In this document: piece after piece, positions 39,292 through 50,521 of the stretch
Position numbering within the stretch: the first letter of the stretch is position 1
How the letters are laid out: each line of letters begins with the position of its first letter
Source: Aurantiochytrium sp. KH105
Taxonomy: Eukaryota; Sar; Bigyra; Thraustochytrida; Thraustochytriidae
Length of the DNA stretch: 64,000 nucleotides
NCBI GenBank assembly: GCA_003116975.1
Contig: BGKB01000101.1
Span: forward strand, 186,001 to 250,000
Direction of reading: 5' to 3'
Program-made: the position numbers and the translations under genes
Notes under the pieces: generated by a model
What the model was told of the DNA's origin: nothing
Databases searched by the model: none
Seen by the model: only the letters and a program-made list of their open reading frames with translations

Positions 39292-42200
39292 CTAATCGGA
39301 ATCGTCGCTCGAAGAGTTGGGACCGTGTGCACTGTGGACAATGCGCACGTTCGCCATCCAAAGAGAACGGCCCGTGTGCGGGTTGAAAAGGTACTTGCGA
39401 ACACGGCCATCGTTGGTGACAACCTCGTGCTCTTCGTACTCCATGGCCTCGCGCGTGGTAAGCTCGGTGATACGAGGCGCAGCGTCGCCAGGAAGATGCT
39501 TTTTGGCCATGCCATGGCTGAGATCGCTGACGGTGGCCGCAAGCATGGCATCCTTTGTCGGCAGCATCGTCTTGTCGCCCTTGAACTTGATGCAGCATGG
39601 GCAAAGGCAGGCCAACAAGTGCAAGCAGCAAAAAACGCGCGTCATGGTCACCTCTTCGGCATGGATACGCGTCATGGCGATGCGAGAAAGACGGCGCGCC
39701 TCGGGCGTGAGATCCTCGTCCTTGGCGTCCGTAATGTGCGTAAAAAAGACGTTGCGCACAATCCACATGGCCGCGCGCTCGCCCATCAAGGCACGACGCA
39801 CGACAGCATGCACGACGCTGTACACGCAGCCGCAGCACAAAAGCGTAGCGCCAATGATACTGGCCCACAGGACGACAGCACCGACAGCAAAGCTTTGCGT
39901 ATCGACAGCATTGTCAAAGTAGACCTCGAGCTCGGTATCGACAACGTAGCCAGAACCCTCGACGGCCTTTTCGTTGAGATCGTCAACGTTAAAGCTGGCA
40001 GGACCAATATCCCGCGACTCGTCGAGCACGTACAAGGTGACGGTATCCTCGCGACGCGCAGCAGGGACAATGTAGTGGAGATGCTGCAACGCATAATTGA
40101 GCGAAGTGACCGTCCCCGTAAGGCCAATGAGGGTGTCACCCTGCGACGAAGAGGCCTGGTTGACGGAAAAGCGAAGCGTCGGGAGCGAACGGTTCACATC
40201 CTGAAAGGAAAGCTGACCACTCGAGGGCGTCGAGAGAACGAGATCCATGACACGTGCATCACCATCGGAATCGGCAATGGAAATGTAGGTGGTGTCGCCA
40301 TTGGAATCGGTCCAGGAAACGGCAGTGTCGACAGCTCGCACGACGCCAGAGAGGTTGGCGGCCGGAATGATGATCTCGGGCTCATCGTTGATGTTGATGA
40401 CGTGCACGCTGGCGCCAGCAAGGGGCTCGCTGGTGAGGTTTCCCACCACGAGACTGACCAGGAGCTCCACGGGGCAGCCCTCCGAGACATCAGCCCCGCA
40501 GCCGCCCATGGCGTTACCTTCGAGATCCGCTGTTGTCAACGCTTCGCCAAACGCCGACGGCATCGTGTTGTAGTAACCGTTGCACAGCGGACCCTCGCAC
40601 GGAAAGGTATCGATGCCATCATCCTCGTTGATGCAATACGAGAACGACCAGGCCGAAACAGGGTTGCTCTCGGTCGAGATGGCAGGACCACAAATCGGCC
40701 ACTCGTTCGCGCTAAAATAGTCCGTCGCGGGCATCAGGTACACGGTCAGCGTGGCATCATCAACTCCCGCGTACGTCTCGCCCTCCACAAGGGGAATCGT
40801 CAGCTCCTCGTCCAGGTAAAAGATACCCTCGGAAGCCGGCGGCAACGTGTCAATCAAGAACGACTTGGCACGCGGGCACAAGACGCTGTCGAAACGCTCG
40901 CAAAACTCGTCGCTGCCAGAGAGCGTGATCTCAAGCGCCGTTTCCTCGTACGTAATGAGGTCCGTCTGCTCCGTCATGGTCAACACATTCGTCACCGTTG
41001 TCGTCACCGTTCCCGTAGGACCAACTGCTGGGACTTCATCCGTAGCATAGAACTGGAAAGTCGAGTTGCCAAGGATCGCCGACGCACCGCCATCCACACC
41101 TGCCGGACACGGGTTCTCCGAGCCATCGTACGAAAGACAAGCCTCAAAGCAAAGATAGACTTCCACCCCACCATCAGAAGAAGACGACCATATCGGGGCG
41201 TCAGCGGACGTGAACGTCGTGTTGACCGTGATCTCGGTCATGGTGCTCGAATCATACGGCGGACAATGAAGCGTGGAATTTGGACGAAAAAGAACACCAA
41301 GCTTGACCGCGTCCGCAGGCGCAAGAACCGTCACGCTGTCGATCCCACCCAGGGTAGTGCACGAATTGTCCAGCAAAGTCTCGTCCTGTGTATCCAGCAC
41401 GCCATCCGAATATTGCACTTGGCGCGTCGCGCAATCCGCGTCCGTCACGCTAAACGTCAAGAGCTGCGCGCCGGCCTGCGGCGTGTGAGCAGCCGTCTCG
41501 GTGCCGACCGTCTGCTCCGGAGCATCGTTCGTGCCAACCGCCTCGGGCGACAGGGTTGCCGCAGCCGACGTCATCAAGCCGTCCGAGCCAGTCACCGTGA
41601 AGAACGTCGTGTTCGACCAGCCCCAGTCGTCCACCACGCCGTTCATCCACTGCAAATCGGTCACATCAGGATTCACAGACGCCGGAGCCGTGATCACGTT
41701 GCCATTGTAGCTGAATGAGTTGCCCAGAAAATCGCCATCCGTAGAACTCGTCAACGTGTACGTCATCGACTCGGTGCCGAAAAACACATCGTCAAAATCA
41801 AACACCGCCTTGGTCAAATCCACAGCCGTGTATTCATCCTCCGAAAACGTCTGACGCACAACATCGTTCGCAGGTACCGGACCCGAGTTCAACAATTTCG
41901 CAGCAAAGTTGGCAGCGATCTCCGTGCTGCCCAATGACTCATTGTAAAAAGAGAAATGCAAAATGTCGCCGGGGAAAGAGTAGATGGTGCCGGTGTTCGT
42001 GAGGTCACTAGAGAGTGTAGCCGGCGAAGATCCCAGGCGCAGGACGTGCGAGGAGTCGAAGTTGGAGAAAGAGATCTCATTGCTTGTGACTTGGTTGTTA
42101 GATGAGTCAATCGATTCGTCTTCAGCATGCACTTGGAGATTGGCGGTGAATATGTCGCTGCCAGAACTGTATGAACCAATCAGAAGAATATGATAGAGCT

Positions 42201-42855
42201 TGCCGGCAGTAATCGCACTGGACGAGAAAGACAGCGTGACGCAATCTGAATCGGCGCCACTGAAGCGGTACTCCAGCTCAAATCGGTTTGACTGTTCATT
42301 GTAGAGTAGCTGAAGCGCATAGTCACGAGCAGCATCGCCACAAACCCAAGTGTACGAATCTCCAATCGTTGAGCTATCCTTCTCCTCGCCAATCTCGAGC
42401 AGTACGTATTGATTCGAAGTCCCATCATCGTACGAGAAGCTGGGAACAATCCAAAACTCGAGCGTAAACTCGGTAATGCCATCAAGCTGAGTGAGAAGGC
42501 TCGCGGCGGTTGAAGTGCTCTTTGCCGAATCATCGAGGGTGAGATTGGTTCCAGATCCAGAGGCGAGGTACCGTGCGCCAACAGAGTGCATGCCGTTGTA
42601 GGCGTACTCGAAGACGGTGCCATCAGAATCGGTGTAGGTTGGGCACTTCGTAAGTGTAGCCCAGCTGCTCGGGTAGGTGAGTCCTCCGAGGTAATCTTCG
42701 GTGACGCTGTCGGCAAAGGCCCTCGCCTTGCACTCTGCCTGGCTAAACGTGAACTCCGTCAGCAGGTTATCCTCGTACCTCGCCGCCTCCACGCCGCTGT
42801 TCGCTACCGCCACGACGGCGGCCACGACGGCCAGCGCTGCCCGTCGCACGCCCAT
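39292..42855 (-). CDS. Single-pass membrane protein with LamG-like ectodomain and cadherin-like repeats
   Basis: 1,187 residues, one exon. The start at ATG 42,855 is chosen because MGVRRAALAVVAAVVAVANS is a signal peptide; the frame is open further upstream only through the GC-rich island. About residues 100-320 resemble a LamG/concanavalin-like fold (FTLEFWIVPSF, YALQLLYN, GDILHFSFYNE). A long middle part holds beta-rich repeats resembling cadherin/Ig-like modules (DGLMTSAAATLSPEAVGTND; LTGTVTSLNYALQHLHYI). TM helix about 990-1019 (VGAVVLWASIIGATLLCCGC). The 168-residue inner tail has a Cys-rich hydrophobic patch (VFCCLHLLACLCPCC), a candidate for palmitoylation, and a half-WW-like motif (RKYLFNPHTGRSLW). 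Role as an adhesion or matrix receptor is inferred. Two truncated copies lie upstream. Confidence 0.85.
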   Translation of the reverse strand: MGVRRAALAVVAAVVAVANSGVEAARYEDNLLTEFTFSQAECKARAFADSVTEDYLGGLTYPSSWATLTKCPTYTDSDGTVFEYAYNGMHSVGARYLASGSGTNLTLDDSAKSTSTAASLLTQLDGITEFTLEFWIVPSFSYDDGTSNQYVLLEIGEEKDSSTIGDSYTWVCGDAARDYALQLLYNEQSNRFELEYRFSGADSDCVTLSFSSSAITAGKLYHILLIGSYSSGSDIFTANLQVHAEDESIDSSNNQVTSNEISFSNFDSSHVLRLGSSPATLSSDLTNTGTIYSFPGDILHFSFYNESLGSTEIAANFAAKLLNSGPVPANDVVRQTFSEDEYTAVDLTKAVFDFDDVFFGTESMTYTLTSSTDGDFLGNSFSYNGNVITAPASVNPDVTDLQWMNGVVDDWGWSNTTFFTVTGSDGLMTSAAATLSPEAVGTNDAPEQTVGTETAAHTPQAGAQLLTFSVTDADCATRQVQYSDGVLDTQDETLLDNSCTTLGGIDSVTVLAPADAVKLGVLFRPNSTLHCPPYDSSTMTEITVNTTFTSADAPIWSSSSDGGVEVYLCFEACLSYDGSENPCPAGVDGGASAILGNSTFQFYATDEVPAVGPTGTVTTTVTNVLTMTEQTDLITYEETALEITLSGSDEFCERFDSVLCPRAKSFLIDTLPPASEGIFYLDEELTIPLVEGETYAGVDDATLTVYLMPATDYFSANEWPICGPAISTESNPVSAWSFSYCINEDDGIDTFPCEGPLCNGYYNTMPSAFGEALTTADLEGNAMGGCGADVSEGCPVELLVSLVVGNLTSEPLAGASVHVININDEPEIIIPAANLSGVVRAVDTAVSWTDSNGDTTYISIADSDGDARVMDLVLSTPSSGQLSFQDVNRSLPTLRFSVNQASSSQGDTLIGLTGTVTSLNYALQHLHYIVPAARREDTVTLYVLDESRDIGPASFNVDDLNEKAVEGSGYVVDTELEVYFDNAVDTQSFAVGAVVLWASIIGATLLCCGCVYSVVHAVVRRALMGERAAMWIVRNVFFTHITDAKDEDLTPEARRLSRIAMTRIHAEEVTMTRVFCCLHLLACLCPCCIKFKGDKTMLPTKDAMLAATVSDLSHGMAKKHLPGDAAPRITELTTREAMEYEEHEVVTNDGRVRKYLFNPHTGRSLWMANVRIVHSAHGPNSSSDDSD

Positions 42856-44457
42856 CTTCCCCCTCCCTCTTGTCCTCTCCCGGCTTTCCTCCTTCGCTCT
42901 TGCTCCTCTCGCTCCTCTCGCTCCTTCCCTCGCGCAGCGGCTCCGCGCTCTGCGTCTCCGCGCGCGGCCGCTGCCGCCGCTGCTGCCGCCGCCGCTGCTG
43001 CCTGGCTCGCGCGGCGCGGCGCGTCGCGGCTGCCCGGCGCGCGTGTGCACGTGCGAGCGAGCGCGAAAAGTTTCTGCTGCCAGCTGCTGCTGCACGCGCC
43101 GCCGGGGAAATCGCGCGCCGGGGAAACTCCGGCGCGAGCGCGCGCCGGGGAGAGAGAGAGAGGGCGCCGCGCGGCCCGGTCTGCGCGGCCTCGCTCGCAG
43201 CCCGGGTCCGGACTGCTCTGCGCTGGCAGCGGCGGGAGGGAGGGAAGCGGGCGGCCAGGCCGGACGCGCGGGCTGCGCGGGCTGCGGCGGAGGGCAGGGA
43301 TGGCCGCGGCGGAGGGGTGGGATGGCGGTCGGGAGGAGAAGCACGTGCACACCTGTTTGTTTTTCCGTGAGGAAAGCCGGGTCCAGTGACGGCGAGTCGT
43401 GGCCGGCGCTGTACCTCCAATTGCCCCGAGAATTGTATAGTTGGAGAACTAGTCGCGACTAGATTGACGCCGCCAGGATCGGGATGCCAAGCACGAGGGC
43501 CTTGCGCAGAGCCGAGGCCCGTGCGGACGCTGCGGCGCCGCGCTTCGTGGAGCGGCCGAGCGGGGATCGTCCAAGACCCCGCACTCGCTTGCCTCAGCAT
43601 GCGTCTCAGCAAATCGTCGCTGTCTTGAAGTGCAGGAAAGGCAGCAGATGGCGCAACTGGTCTCTTTAGTCGCGATTCAACTCTGCGCGAGCCGCTGCAG
43701 CTGCCTACGCAGCCGGCCGTGCAAGTAAAGAGGCGCACGAAGGCTAGCGAGCGAGCGCAGGTCTTGCCGCGCGTCGCTCGCAAACCACTGGAGTCGCTTC
43801 GTCTAAAAGTCTGGGCGACTCTCTTGTGCAAGTAAAAAGGCAAGTTGCAGAGTGGCAAGCTGCTTGGAGGGGACCAAGCGAGCGCCCTTGCAGTGCAGAT
43901 GGCAGCGTTCGTAGACTACCTGTGCATCTCGTCGGTATGCCAAAAGGCCCATTTACTACACCTTGCGCAGGATATTGCATGTCCGCCTTTCAGCATCAAG
44001 ATCAAGATCAAGGCCGCGGCCGAGCTCAAGAGCTCAACCTCTCGGAAACCTCTCACACCCAGCGCCGCACTTCGCATTTTGCCCGCAAGTTGGCGCCACC
44101 ACATCTCCAGCGAGGAGGGCACGGGCACAAGCGTGCGCACCGTACAAGTCTTGGTGAGATCCGACTCGAGAGAGTGAATCGAACAAGGAAACAAGTTACC
44201 CAAAATTCCTTTCTTTCTTATCGGGCTGGTGTGAGTTATCCACTGCTGGTTCCAATTGATCAACCCGCTTCCTTACTCGATCGGGCTCTTCGTGGTTGGC
44301 AATGCGAGCTGGAGTCTGCATCGAGGACGCTCGTTTTTCGCGACCGCACGTCCACCCACCCTGCTTCTTCTACTCTTAGCGCATTGGGAGGCGAGCAAGA
44401 ATCTGCTAGGTGTTTATGGCCACATAAATTGAGTCCTTTTGAGAGAGCTTGCGTCTG
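42856..44457. other. Upstream region of the LamG-like gene (duplicated downstream in the array)
   Basis: 42,856-43,385 is a CpG-rich island. From there to about 44,457 is ordinary sequence without a gene. The whole region is repeated, with few differences, at 46,327-47,905 behind the first pseudogene copy (offset 3,478 bases near 43,449). It contains a perfect 14-bp palindrome at 43,449. It most likely carries the promoter of the LamG-like gene. Confidence 0.7.
43449..43462. promoter_or_regulatory. Palindrome CTAGTCGCGACTAG, site 1
   Basis: Perfect 14-bp palindrome about 590 bases upstream of the LamG-like start codon. The same or near-same site recurs five more times to the right, always outside genes. 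A protein-binding site is inferred from the dyad symmetry and recurrence. Confidence 0.5.
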
Positions 44458-46326
44458 CGTTGATGCGATACGAGAACGAACACGCCGAAACAAATTTGCT
44501 CGTGGTCGAGATGGCAGGACCGCAAATCAGCCACTCTTTCGCGCTAAAGAAGTCCGTAACGGGCATCAGGTTTAGAATAAGCGTGGTATCATCAACTCTC
44601 GCGTACGTCTCGCACTCAACAAGGGGAGTCGCCAACTCCTCATTGAGGTAAATGATACCCTCACAGGTAGCAATCGAGGACGCCTTGGCGCACGATCACA
44701 GGGAGCTGTTGAAGCATTCGCAAAACTCGTCGTTACCAGAGAGCGTGATCTCGAGTGCCATTTCCTCGTGCGTGATGAGGTTCGTCTGATCCGTTATGGT
44801 CAACACATTCGTCACCGTTGTCGTCATCGGTTCAGTAGGGCCATTAGGGTTTGATCCGTACCATGAACCTGAAAAGTCGAGTTGCCAAAAATCACCGACG
44901 CACCGCCATCCACACCTGCCGAGGATGGGTTCCTTCCACGACACGCCGAGCACGGGGTCCTTCCACTCGTTATCGCAATCGGCAAAATCCGTGTCGCCTG
45001 TGATCTCGGCCATGACGCTCGAATCATACGGCGGGCATTCGAGCGAGAAATTCGGACGAAGGAGAACACCAATCTTCACCGCATGCGCAGGTGCAAGAAT
45101 CGTCACACTGTCCATCCCGCCCAGGGTCGTGCACGAGATATCCAGTAAATTTTCGTCCTGAGAAGCCAGCACGCGATGCGAACAATGCAATCCCAGACGT
45201 CCTTCAGTCCGCGTCCGTCACACTAAACGACAACAGCTGCGCGCCGACCAGCGAGGTGTGAACCGCCGTCTCGGTATTGACAGTCTGCTCCGGAGCAACA
45301 TTCGTGCCAATTGTTCGGGTGGCAGGGTTGCCGCGCCAGATATAATCGATCCACCTGAGCCAGTCACCGTAAAAACCGTCGTATTCGACCAACTCCAGTC
45401 GCCCTCTAAGCCGTTTGGCCACTTCAAATCGGCAACGGCAGGGTTCGCCACCGCCAGAGGGTGATCACGTTGACATTGTAGCGGAATGAGTTGCCCAGAA
45501 AACTGCCGTTGAACTCGTCAACGTGTACGGCATCGACTCGGTGCCGAAAAGCACATCATCAAAGTCAGTCACCACCTTGACCAAATCCACATCCGAGTAT
45601 TCATCTCCCGAAACGTCTGAGGCTTAACATCGTTTGTAAGCACCGGACCCAAAATCAACGATTTTTGCAGCAAAGTTACTGGCGACCGCCGCGGTGACCA
45701 ATGTCAACTTGTACAAAGAGAAATGCAAGATACCGCCGGGGATAGAGTAGTATGGGGTGCCGCCGGTGTTGGGAGCGGAGAAAGCGAAAGGCGAAGATCC
45801 CTGGCGCAGGACGTGCGCAGAGACGAAGTCGGAGAAAGATATTGAATACCCATTCAATTGGTTCACGGATACATCGATGGACTCGTCCTGAGCTAACAGC
45901 TTCTTTGATAAGAAGCTTGGCATGATCCAAAACTCGAGCGTGAAGTCGGTGACGCCATCAAGCTCAGAAAAGAGGCTCGCCGCGGTCGAAGTGCTCTTTG
46001 CCAAGTCATCGCGAGTGAGGTTGGTACCAGATTCAGAGTCAAGATACCTCGCTCTGATGAAGTGCGTGACGTCGTGACGTACTCAAGGACGCTGCAATCG
46101 TAATCTGTGAAAGCAGGGCCCAACGTGCTCCTCGGATAGGTGAGTGAGTCCTCCAAGATAATCTTAGATGATGCTGCCGGCAAAGGCCCTCGCCTTGCAC
46201 TCTGCCTGGCTAAACGTGAACTCCGTCAGCAGGTTCCCCTCGTACCTCGCCGCCTCGACGCCGCTGTTCGCTACCGCCGCAACGGCGGCCACGACGGCCA
46301 GCGCTCGCTGCCCGTCGCACGCCCAT
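44458..46326 (-). pseudogene. Truncated LamG-like gene copy, pseudogene 1
   Basis: Matches the LamG-like gene from its start codon (46,326) to about 40,615 of the intact copy, that is, roughly the first 745 codons. The part encoding the C-terminal repeats, TM helix and inner tail is missing. Signal-peptide sequence (VEAARYEGNLLTEFTFSQAE) and blocks such as TDFTLEFWIMPSF and CPPYDSSVMAEI are still readable. The frame is broken many times, starting with a 4-bp insertion near the signal peptide, and several internal segments are deleted. It shares its defects and most of its sequence with pseudogene 2, so that pair split after inactivation. Confidence 0.9.
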
Positions 46327-47905
46327 CTTCCCCCTCCCTCTTGTCCTCTCCCGGCTTTCCTCCTTCGCTCTTGCTCCTCTCGCTCCTCTCGCTCCTTCCC
46401 TCGCGCAGCGGCTCCGCGCTCTGCGTCTCCGCGCGCGGCCGCTGCCGCCGCTGCTGCCGCCGCTGCTGCTGCCTGGCTCGCGCGGCGCGGCGCGTCGCGG
46501 CTGCCCGGCGCGCGTGTGCACGTGCGAGCGAGCGCGCGAAAAGTTTCTGCTGCCAGCTGCAGCTGCTGCTGCACGCGCCGGCGGGGAAATCGCGCGCCGG
46601 GGAAACTCCGGCGCGAGCGCGCGCCGGAGAGAGAGAGAGAGGGCGCCGCGCGGCCCGGTCTGCGCGGCCTCGCTCGCAGCCTGGGTCCGGACTGCTCTGC
46701 GCCGGCAGCGGCGGCGGGAGGGAAGCGGGCGGCCGGGCCGGACGCGCGGGCTGCGCGGGCTGCGGCGGAGGGCAGGGATGGCCGCGGCGGAGGGGTGGGA
46801 TGGCAGTCGGGAGGAGAAGCACGTGCACACCTGTTTGTTTTTCCGTGAGGAAAGCCGGGTCCAGTGACGGCGAGTCGTGGCCGGCGCTGTACCTCCAATT
46901 GCCCCGAGAATTGCATAGTTGGAGAACTAGTCGCGACTAGATTGACGCCGCCAGGATCGGGATGCCAAGCACGAGGGCCTTGCGCAGAGCCGAGGCCCGT
47001 GCGGACGCTGCGGCGCCGCGCTTCGTGGAGCGGCCGAGCGGGGATCGTCCAAGACCCCGCACTCGCTTGCCTCAGCATGCGTCTCAGCAAATCGTCGCTG
47101 TCTTGAAGTGCAGGGAAGGCAGCAGATGGCGCGACTGGTCTCTTTGTCGCGATTCAACTCCGCGCGCGCCGCTGCAGCTGCCTGCGTAGCCCGCCGTGCA
47201 AGTAAAGAGGCTAGCGAGCGAGCGCAGGTCTTGCCGCGCGTCGCTCGCAAACTACTGGACTCGCTTCGTCTAAAAGTCTGGGCGACTCTCTTGTGCAAGT
47301 AAAAAGGCAAGTTGCAGAGTGGCAAGCTGGGACCAAGCGAGCGCCCTCGCAGTGCAAATGGCAGCGTGCGTGGACTACCTGCGCATCTCGTTGGCATGAC
47401 AAGTGGCCCTTTAGACCTTGCGCAGGATATTGCATGTCAGTCTTACAAGATCAAGATCAAGATCAAGGCCGAGCTCAAGAGCTCAACCTCTCGAGAACCT
47501 CTCACACCCAGCGCCGCACGCCGCATTTGCCTGCAAGTTGGTGCCACCACATCTCCAGCGAGGAGGGCACGGGCACAAGCGTGCACATCGTACAAGTCTC
47601 GGTGAGATCCGACTCGAGAGAGTGAAGCAAACAAGGAAACAAGTTACCCAAAATTCCTTTCTTTCTTATCGGGCTGATGTGAGTTATCCACTGCTGGTTC
47701 CAATTGATCAACCCGCTTCCTTACTCGATCGGGCTCTTCGTGGTTGGCAATGCGAGCTGGAGTCTGCATCGAGGACGCTCGTCTTTTGCGACCGCACGTC
47801 CACCCACCCTGCTTCTTCTACTCTTAGCGCATTGGGAAGCGAGCAAGAATCTGCTAGGTGTTTATGGCCACATAAATTGAGTCCTTTTGAGAGAGCTTGC
47901 GTCTG
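46327..47905. repeat. Second copy of the LamG-gene upstream region
   Basis: Near-identical to 42,856-44,457: GC-rich island first, then the segment beginning 'cagtgacggcgagtcgtggc' (46,862 against 43,384). Together with pseudogene 1 it forms a ~3.46-kb unit repeated in tandem. Small deletions are visible, for example around 47,330-47,420 against 43,860-43,970. Confidence 0.9.
46927..46940. promoter_or_regulatory. Palindrome CTAGTCGCGACTAG, site 2
   Basis: Perfect copy of site 1, carried along by the segmental duplication, about 600 bases upstream of pseudogene 1's start codon. It is not independent evidence of function. Confidence 0.45.
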
Positions 47906-49815
47906 CGTTGATGCGATACGAGAACGGACACGCCGAAACAAATTTGCTCGTGGTCGAGATGGCAGGACCGCAAATCAGCCACTCTTTCGCGCTAAAGTAG
48001 TCCGTAACGGCCATCAGGTTTAGGATAAGCGTGGTATCATCAACTCTCGCGTACGTCTCGCACTCAACAAGGGGAGTCGCCAACTCCTCATTGAGGTAAA
48101 TGATACCCTCAGCAGGTAGCAATCGAGGACGCTTTGCCGCACGATCACAGGGAGCTGTTGAAGCGTCCGCAAAACTCGTCGTTACCAGAGAGCGTGATCT
48201 CGAGTGCCATTTCCTTGTGCGTGATGAGGTTCGTCTAATCCGTCATGGTCAACACATTCGTCACCGTTGTCGTCATCGGTTCAGTAGGGCCATTAGGGTT
48301 TGATCCGTACCATGAACCTGAAAAGTCGAGTTGCCAAAAATCGCCGACGCACCGTCATCCACACCTGCCGAGGACGGGTTTCTTCCACGACACGCCGAGC
48401 ACGGGGTCCTTCCACTCGTTATCGCAATCGGCAAAACCCGTGTCGCCTGTGATCTCGGCCATGACGCTCGAATCATATGGCGGGCATTCGAGCGAGGAAT
48501 TCGGACGAAGGAGAACACCAATCTTCACCGCATGCGCAGGTGCAAGAATCGTCACACTGTCCATCCCGCCCAGGGTCGTGCACGAGATATCCAGCAAATT
48601 TTCGTCCTGAGAAGCCAGCACGCCATGCGAACAATGCAATCCCACACGTCCCTCAGTCCGCGTCCGTCACACTAAACGACAACAGCTGCGCGCCGACCAG
48701 CGAGGTGTGAACCGCCGTCTCGGTATTGACAGTCTGCTCCGGAGCAACATTCGTGCCAATTGCCCGGGTGGCAGGGTTGCCGCGCCAGATATAATCGATC
48801 CACCTGAGCCAGTCACCGTAAACACCGTCGTATTCGACAAACTCCAGTCGCCCTCTAAGCCGTTTGGCCACTTCAAATCGGCAACGGCAGGGTTCGCCAC
48901 CGCCAGAGGGTGACCACGTTGACATTGTAGTGGAATGAGTTGCCCAGAAAACTGCCGTAGAACTCGTCAACGTGTACGGCATCGACTCGGTGCCGAAAAG
49001 CACATCATCAAAGTCAGTCACCACCTTGAACAATTCCACATCCAAGTATTCATCTTCCGAAACGTCTGAGGCTCAACATCGTTTGTAAGCACCGGACCCG
49101 AACTCAACGATCTTTGCAGCAAAGTTATTGGCGACCGCCGCGGTGACCAATGTCAACTTGTACAAAGAGAAATGCAAGATGCCGCCAGGGAAAGAGTAGT
49201 ATGGGGTGCCGCCGGTGTTGGGAGCGGAGAAAGCGAAAGGCGAAGATCCCAGGCGCAGGACGTGCGCAGAGACGAAGTCGGAGAAAGATATTGAATACCC
49301 ATTCAATTGGTTCACGGATACATCGATGGACTCGTCCTGAAGTAATTGCTGAGTGTTCGTCGCGAAGATGCCACTTCAGGATGTGCCCTTTTTTGATAAT
49401 AAGCTTGGCATGATCCAACACTCGAGCGTGAAGTCGGTGACGCCATCAAGCTCAGAAAAGAGGCTCGCCGCGGTCGAAGTGCTCTTTGCCGACTCATCGC
49501 GAGTGAGGTTGGTGCCAGATCCAGAGTCAAGATACCTCGCTCTGATGGAGTGCGTGACGTCGTGAGCGTACGCAAGGACGCTGCAATCGAAATCTGTGTA
49601 AGCAGGGCCCAACGTGCTCCTCGGATAGGTGAGTGAGTCCTCCAAGATAATCTTAGATGATGCTGCCGGCAAAGGCCCTCGCCTTGCACTCTGCCTGGCT
49701 AAACGTGAACTCCGTCAGCAGGTTACCCTCGTACCTCGCCGCCTCGACGCCGCTGTTCGCTACCGCCACGACGGCGGCCAAAACGGCCAGCGCTCGCTGC
49801 CTGTCGCACGCCCAT
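47906..49815 (-). pseudogene. Truncated LamG-like gene copy, pseudogene 2
   Basis: Same extent as pseudogene 1 (start codon 49,815; truncated at the same point near residue 745) and the same main deletions, plus a few private changes. For example, around 49,335-49,400 it keeps a stretch that pseudogene 1 has lost. The upstream island here (49,816-50,256) has diverged from the other two copies. Shared truncation shows that this and pseudogene 1 come from one already truncated ancestor. Confidence 0.9.
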
Positions 49816-50256
49816 CATCCCCCTCCTCCTTGTCCTTTCCCGACTTTCCTCCTTCGCTCTTGCTCCTCTCGCTCCTTCCCTCGCGCAGCGGCCCCGCGCT
49901 CGCCGGTGCACGTGCGGGTGCACGCGCGAGAGGCGAAAAGTCTCTGCCTGCACGCCCTGGGCCCGGCCTCGCGAGCAGACCGGCGCGGGAGGAGGGAGGA
50001 GCGAGGAAGCGGCGGCCGCGGCGGCGGAGAGAGCGGGCAAGCGGGCGGACGGGCCGGACGCGCTGGACGCGCAGGCGGCGGCAGAGGGAGGAGGGGAGGG
50101 ACGGCCGCGGCGGAGAGAGGGGGCGGCGAGGAGCGAGCGCGCGCACGTGCACACACGCGGCCGGGTTTACCCGAGAGGGGGCGAACGCCAGTGGCGGGGA
50201 GACTTTGGGCCGCAGCTGCACCTCAAATCGTGGGTTCGGAATTTTTAGTTGCGAAG

Positions 50257-50270
50257 ATAGTCGCGACTAG
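50257..50270. promoter_or_regulatory. Near-palindrome ATAGTCGCGACTAG, site 3
   Basis: One base different from the perfect 14-mer, about 440 bases upstream of pseudogene 2's start codon. The surrounding island has diverged strongly from the other two copies, yet this word remains. Confidence 0.45.
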
Positions 50271-50293
50271 TTTGAGCGGATAGTTTTTTGGGG

Positions 50294-50521
50294 GTGTGCG
50301 CCGGGCCTGTGGAGGAGGAGCACGTTGTTATCGGTCAAGGATTTCTTTCGCCCTGCAATTGGGCCTTGGAATTGGCGGAGAAGAGCTGGAGCGGACGCCA
50401 GGAGGCGCGCGCGGCGATGACGCGGATGGCCGAGCTTGAGCGCGTCCGCGCGGAGGCGGAGGCAAGGTTTGCTGCGGCGCGTGGAGATGTAAAGAAGGCG
50501 AACTTTAGACGGCGCGCATAG
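50294..50521 (+). CDS. Possible short coding segment, helical
   Basis: Open frame ending in TAG at 50,521 and encoding an Ala/Glu/Arg-rich helix (ARAAMTRMAELERVRAEAEA, then ARGDVKKANFRRRA). The only good ATGs are internal (about 50,417), so this may be a terminal exon with an unseen upstream part, or chance. No homologue is recognised. Confidence 0.25.
   Translation: MCAGPVEEEHVVIGQGFLSPCNWALELAEKSWSGRQEARAAMTRMAELERVRAEAEARFAAARGDVKKANFRRRA

Noticed and set aside
43386-47905. Apparent small proteins repeated at 43.4-44.6 and 46.9-48.0 kb
   Set aside because: They are parallel translations of the duplicated upstream region. Equivalent frames differ by shifts between the copies.
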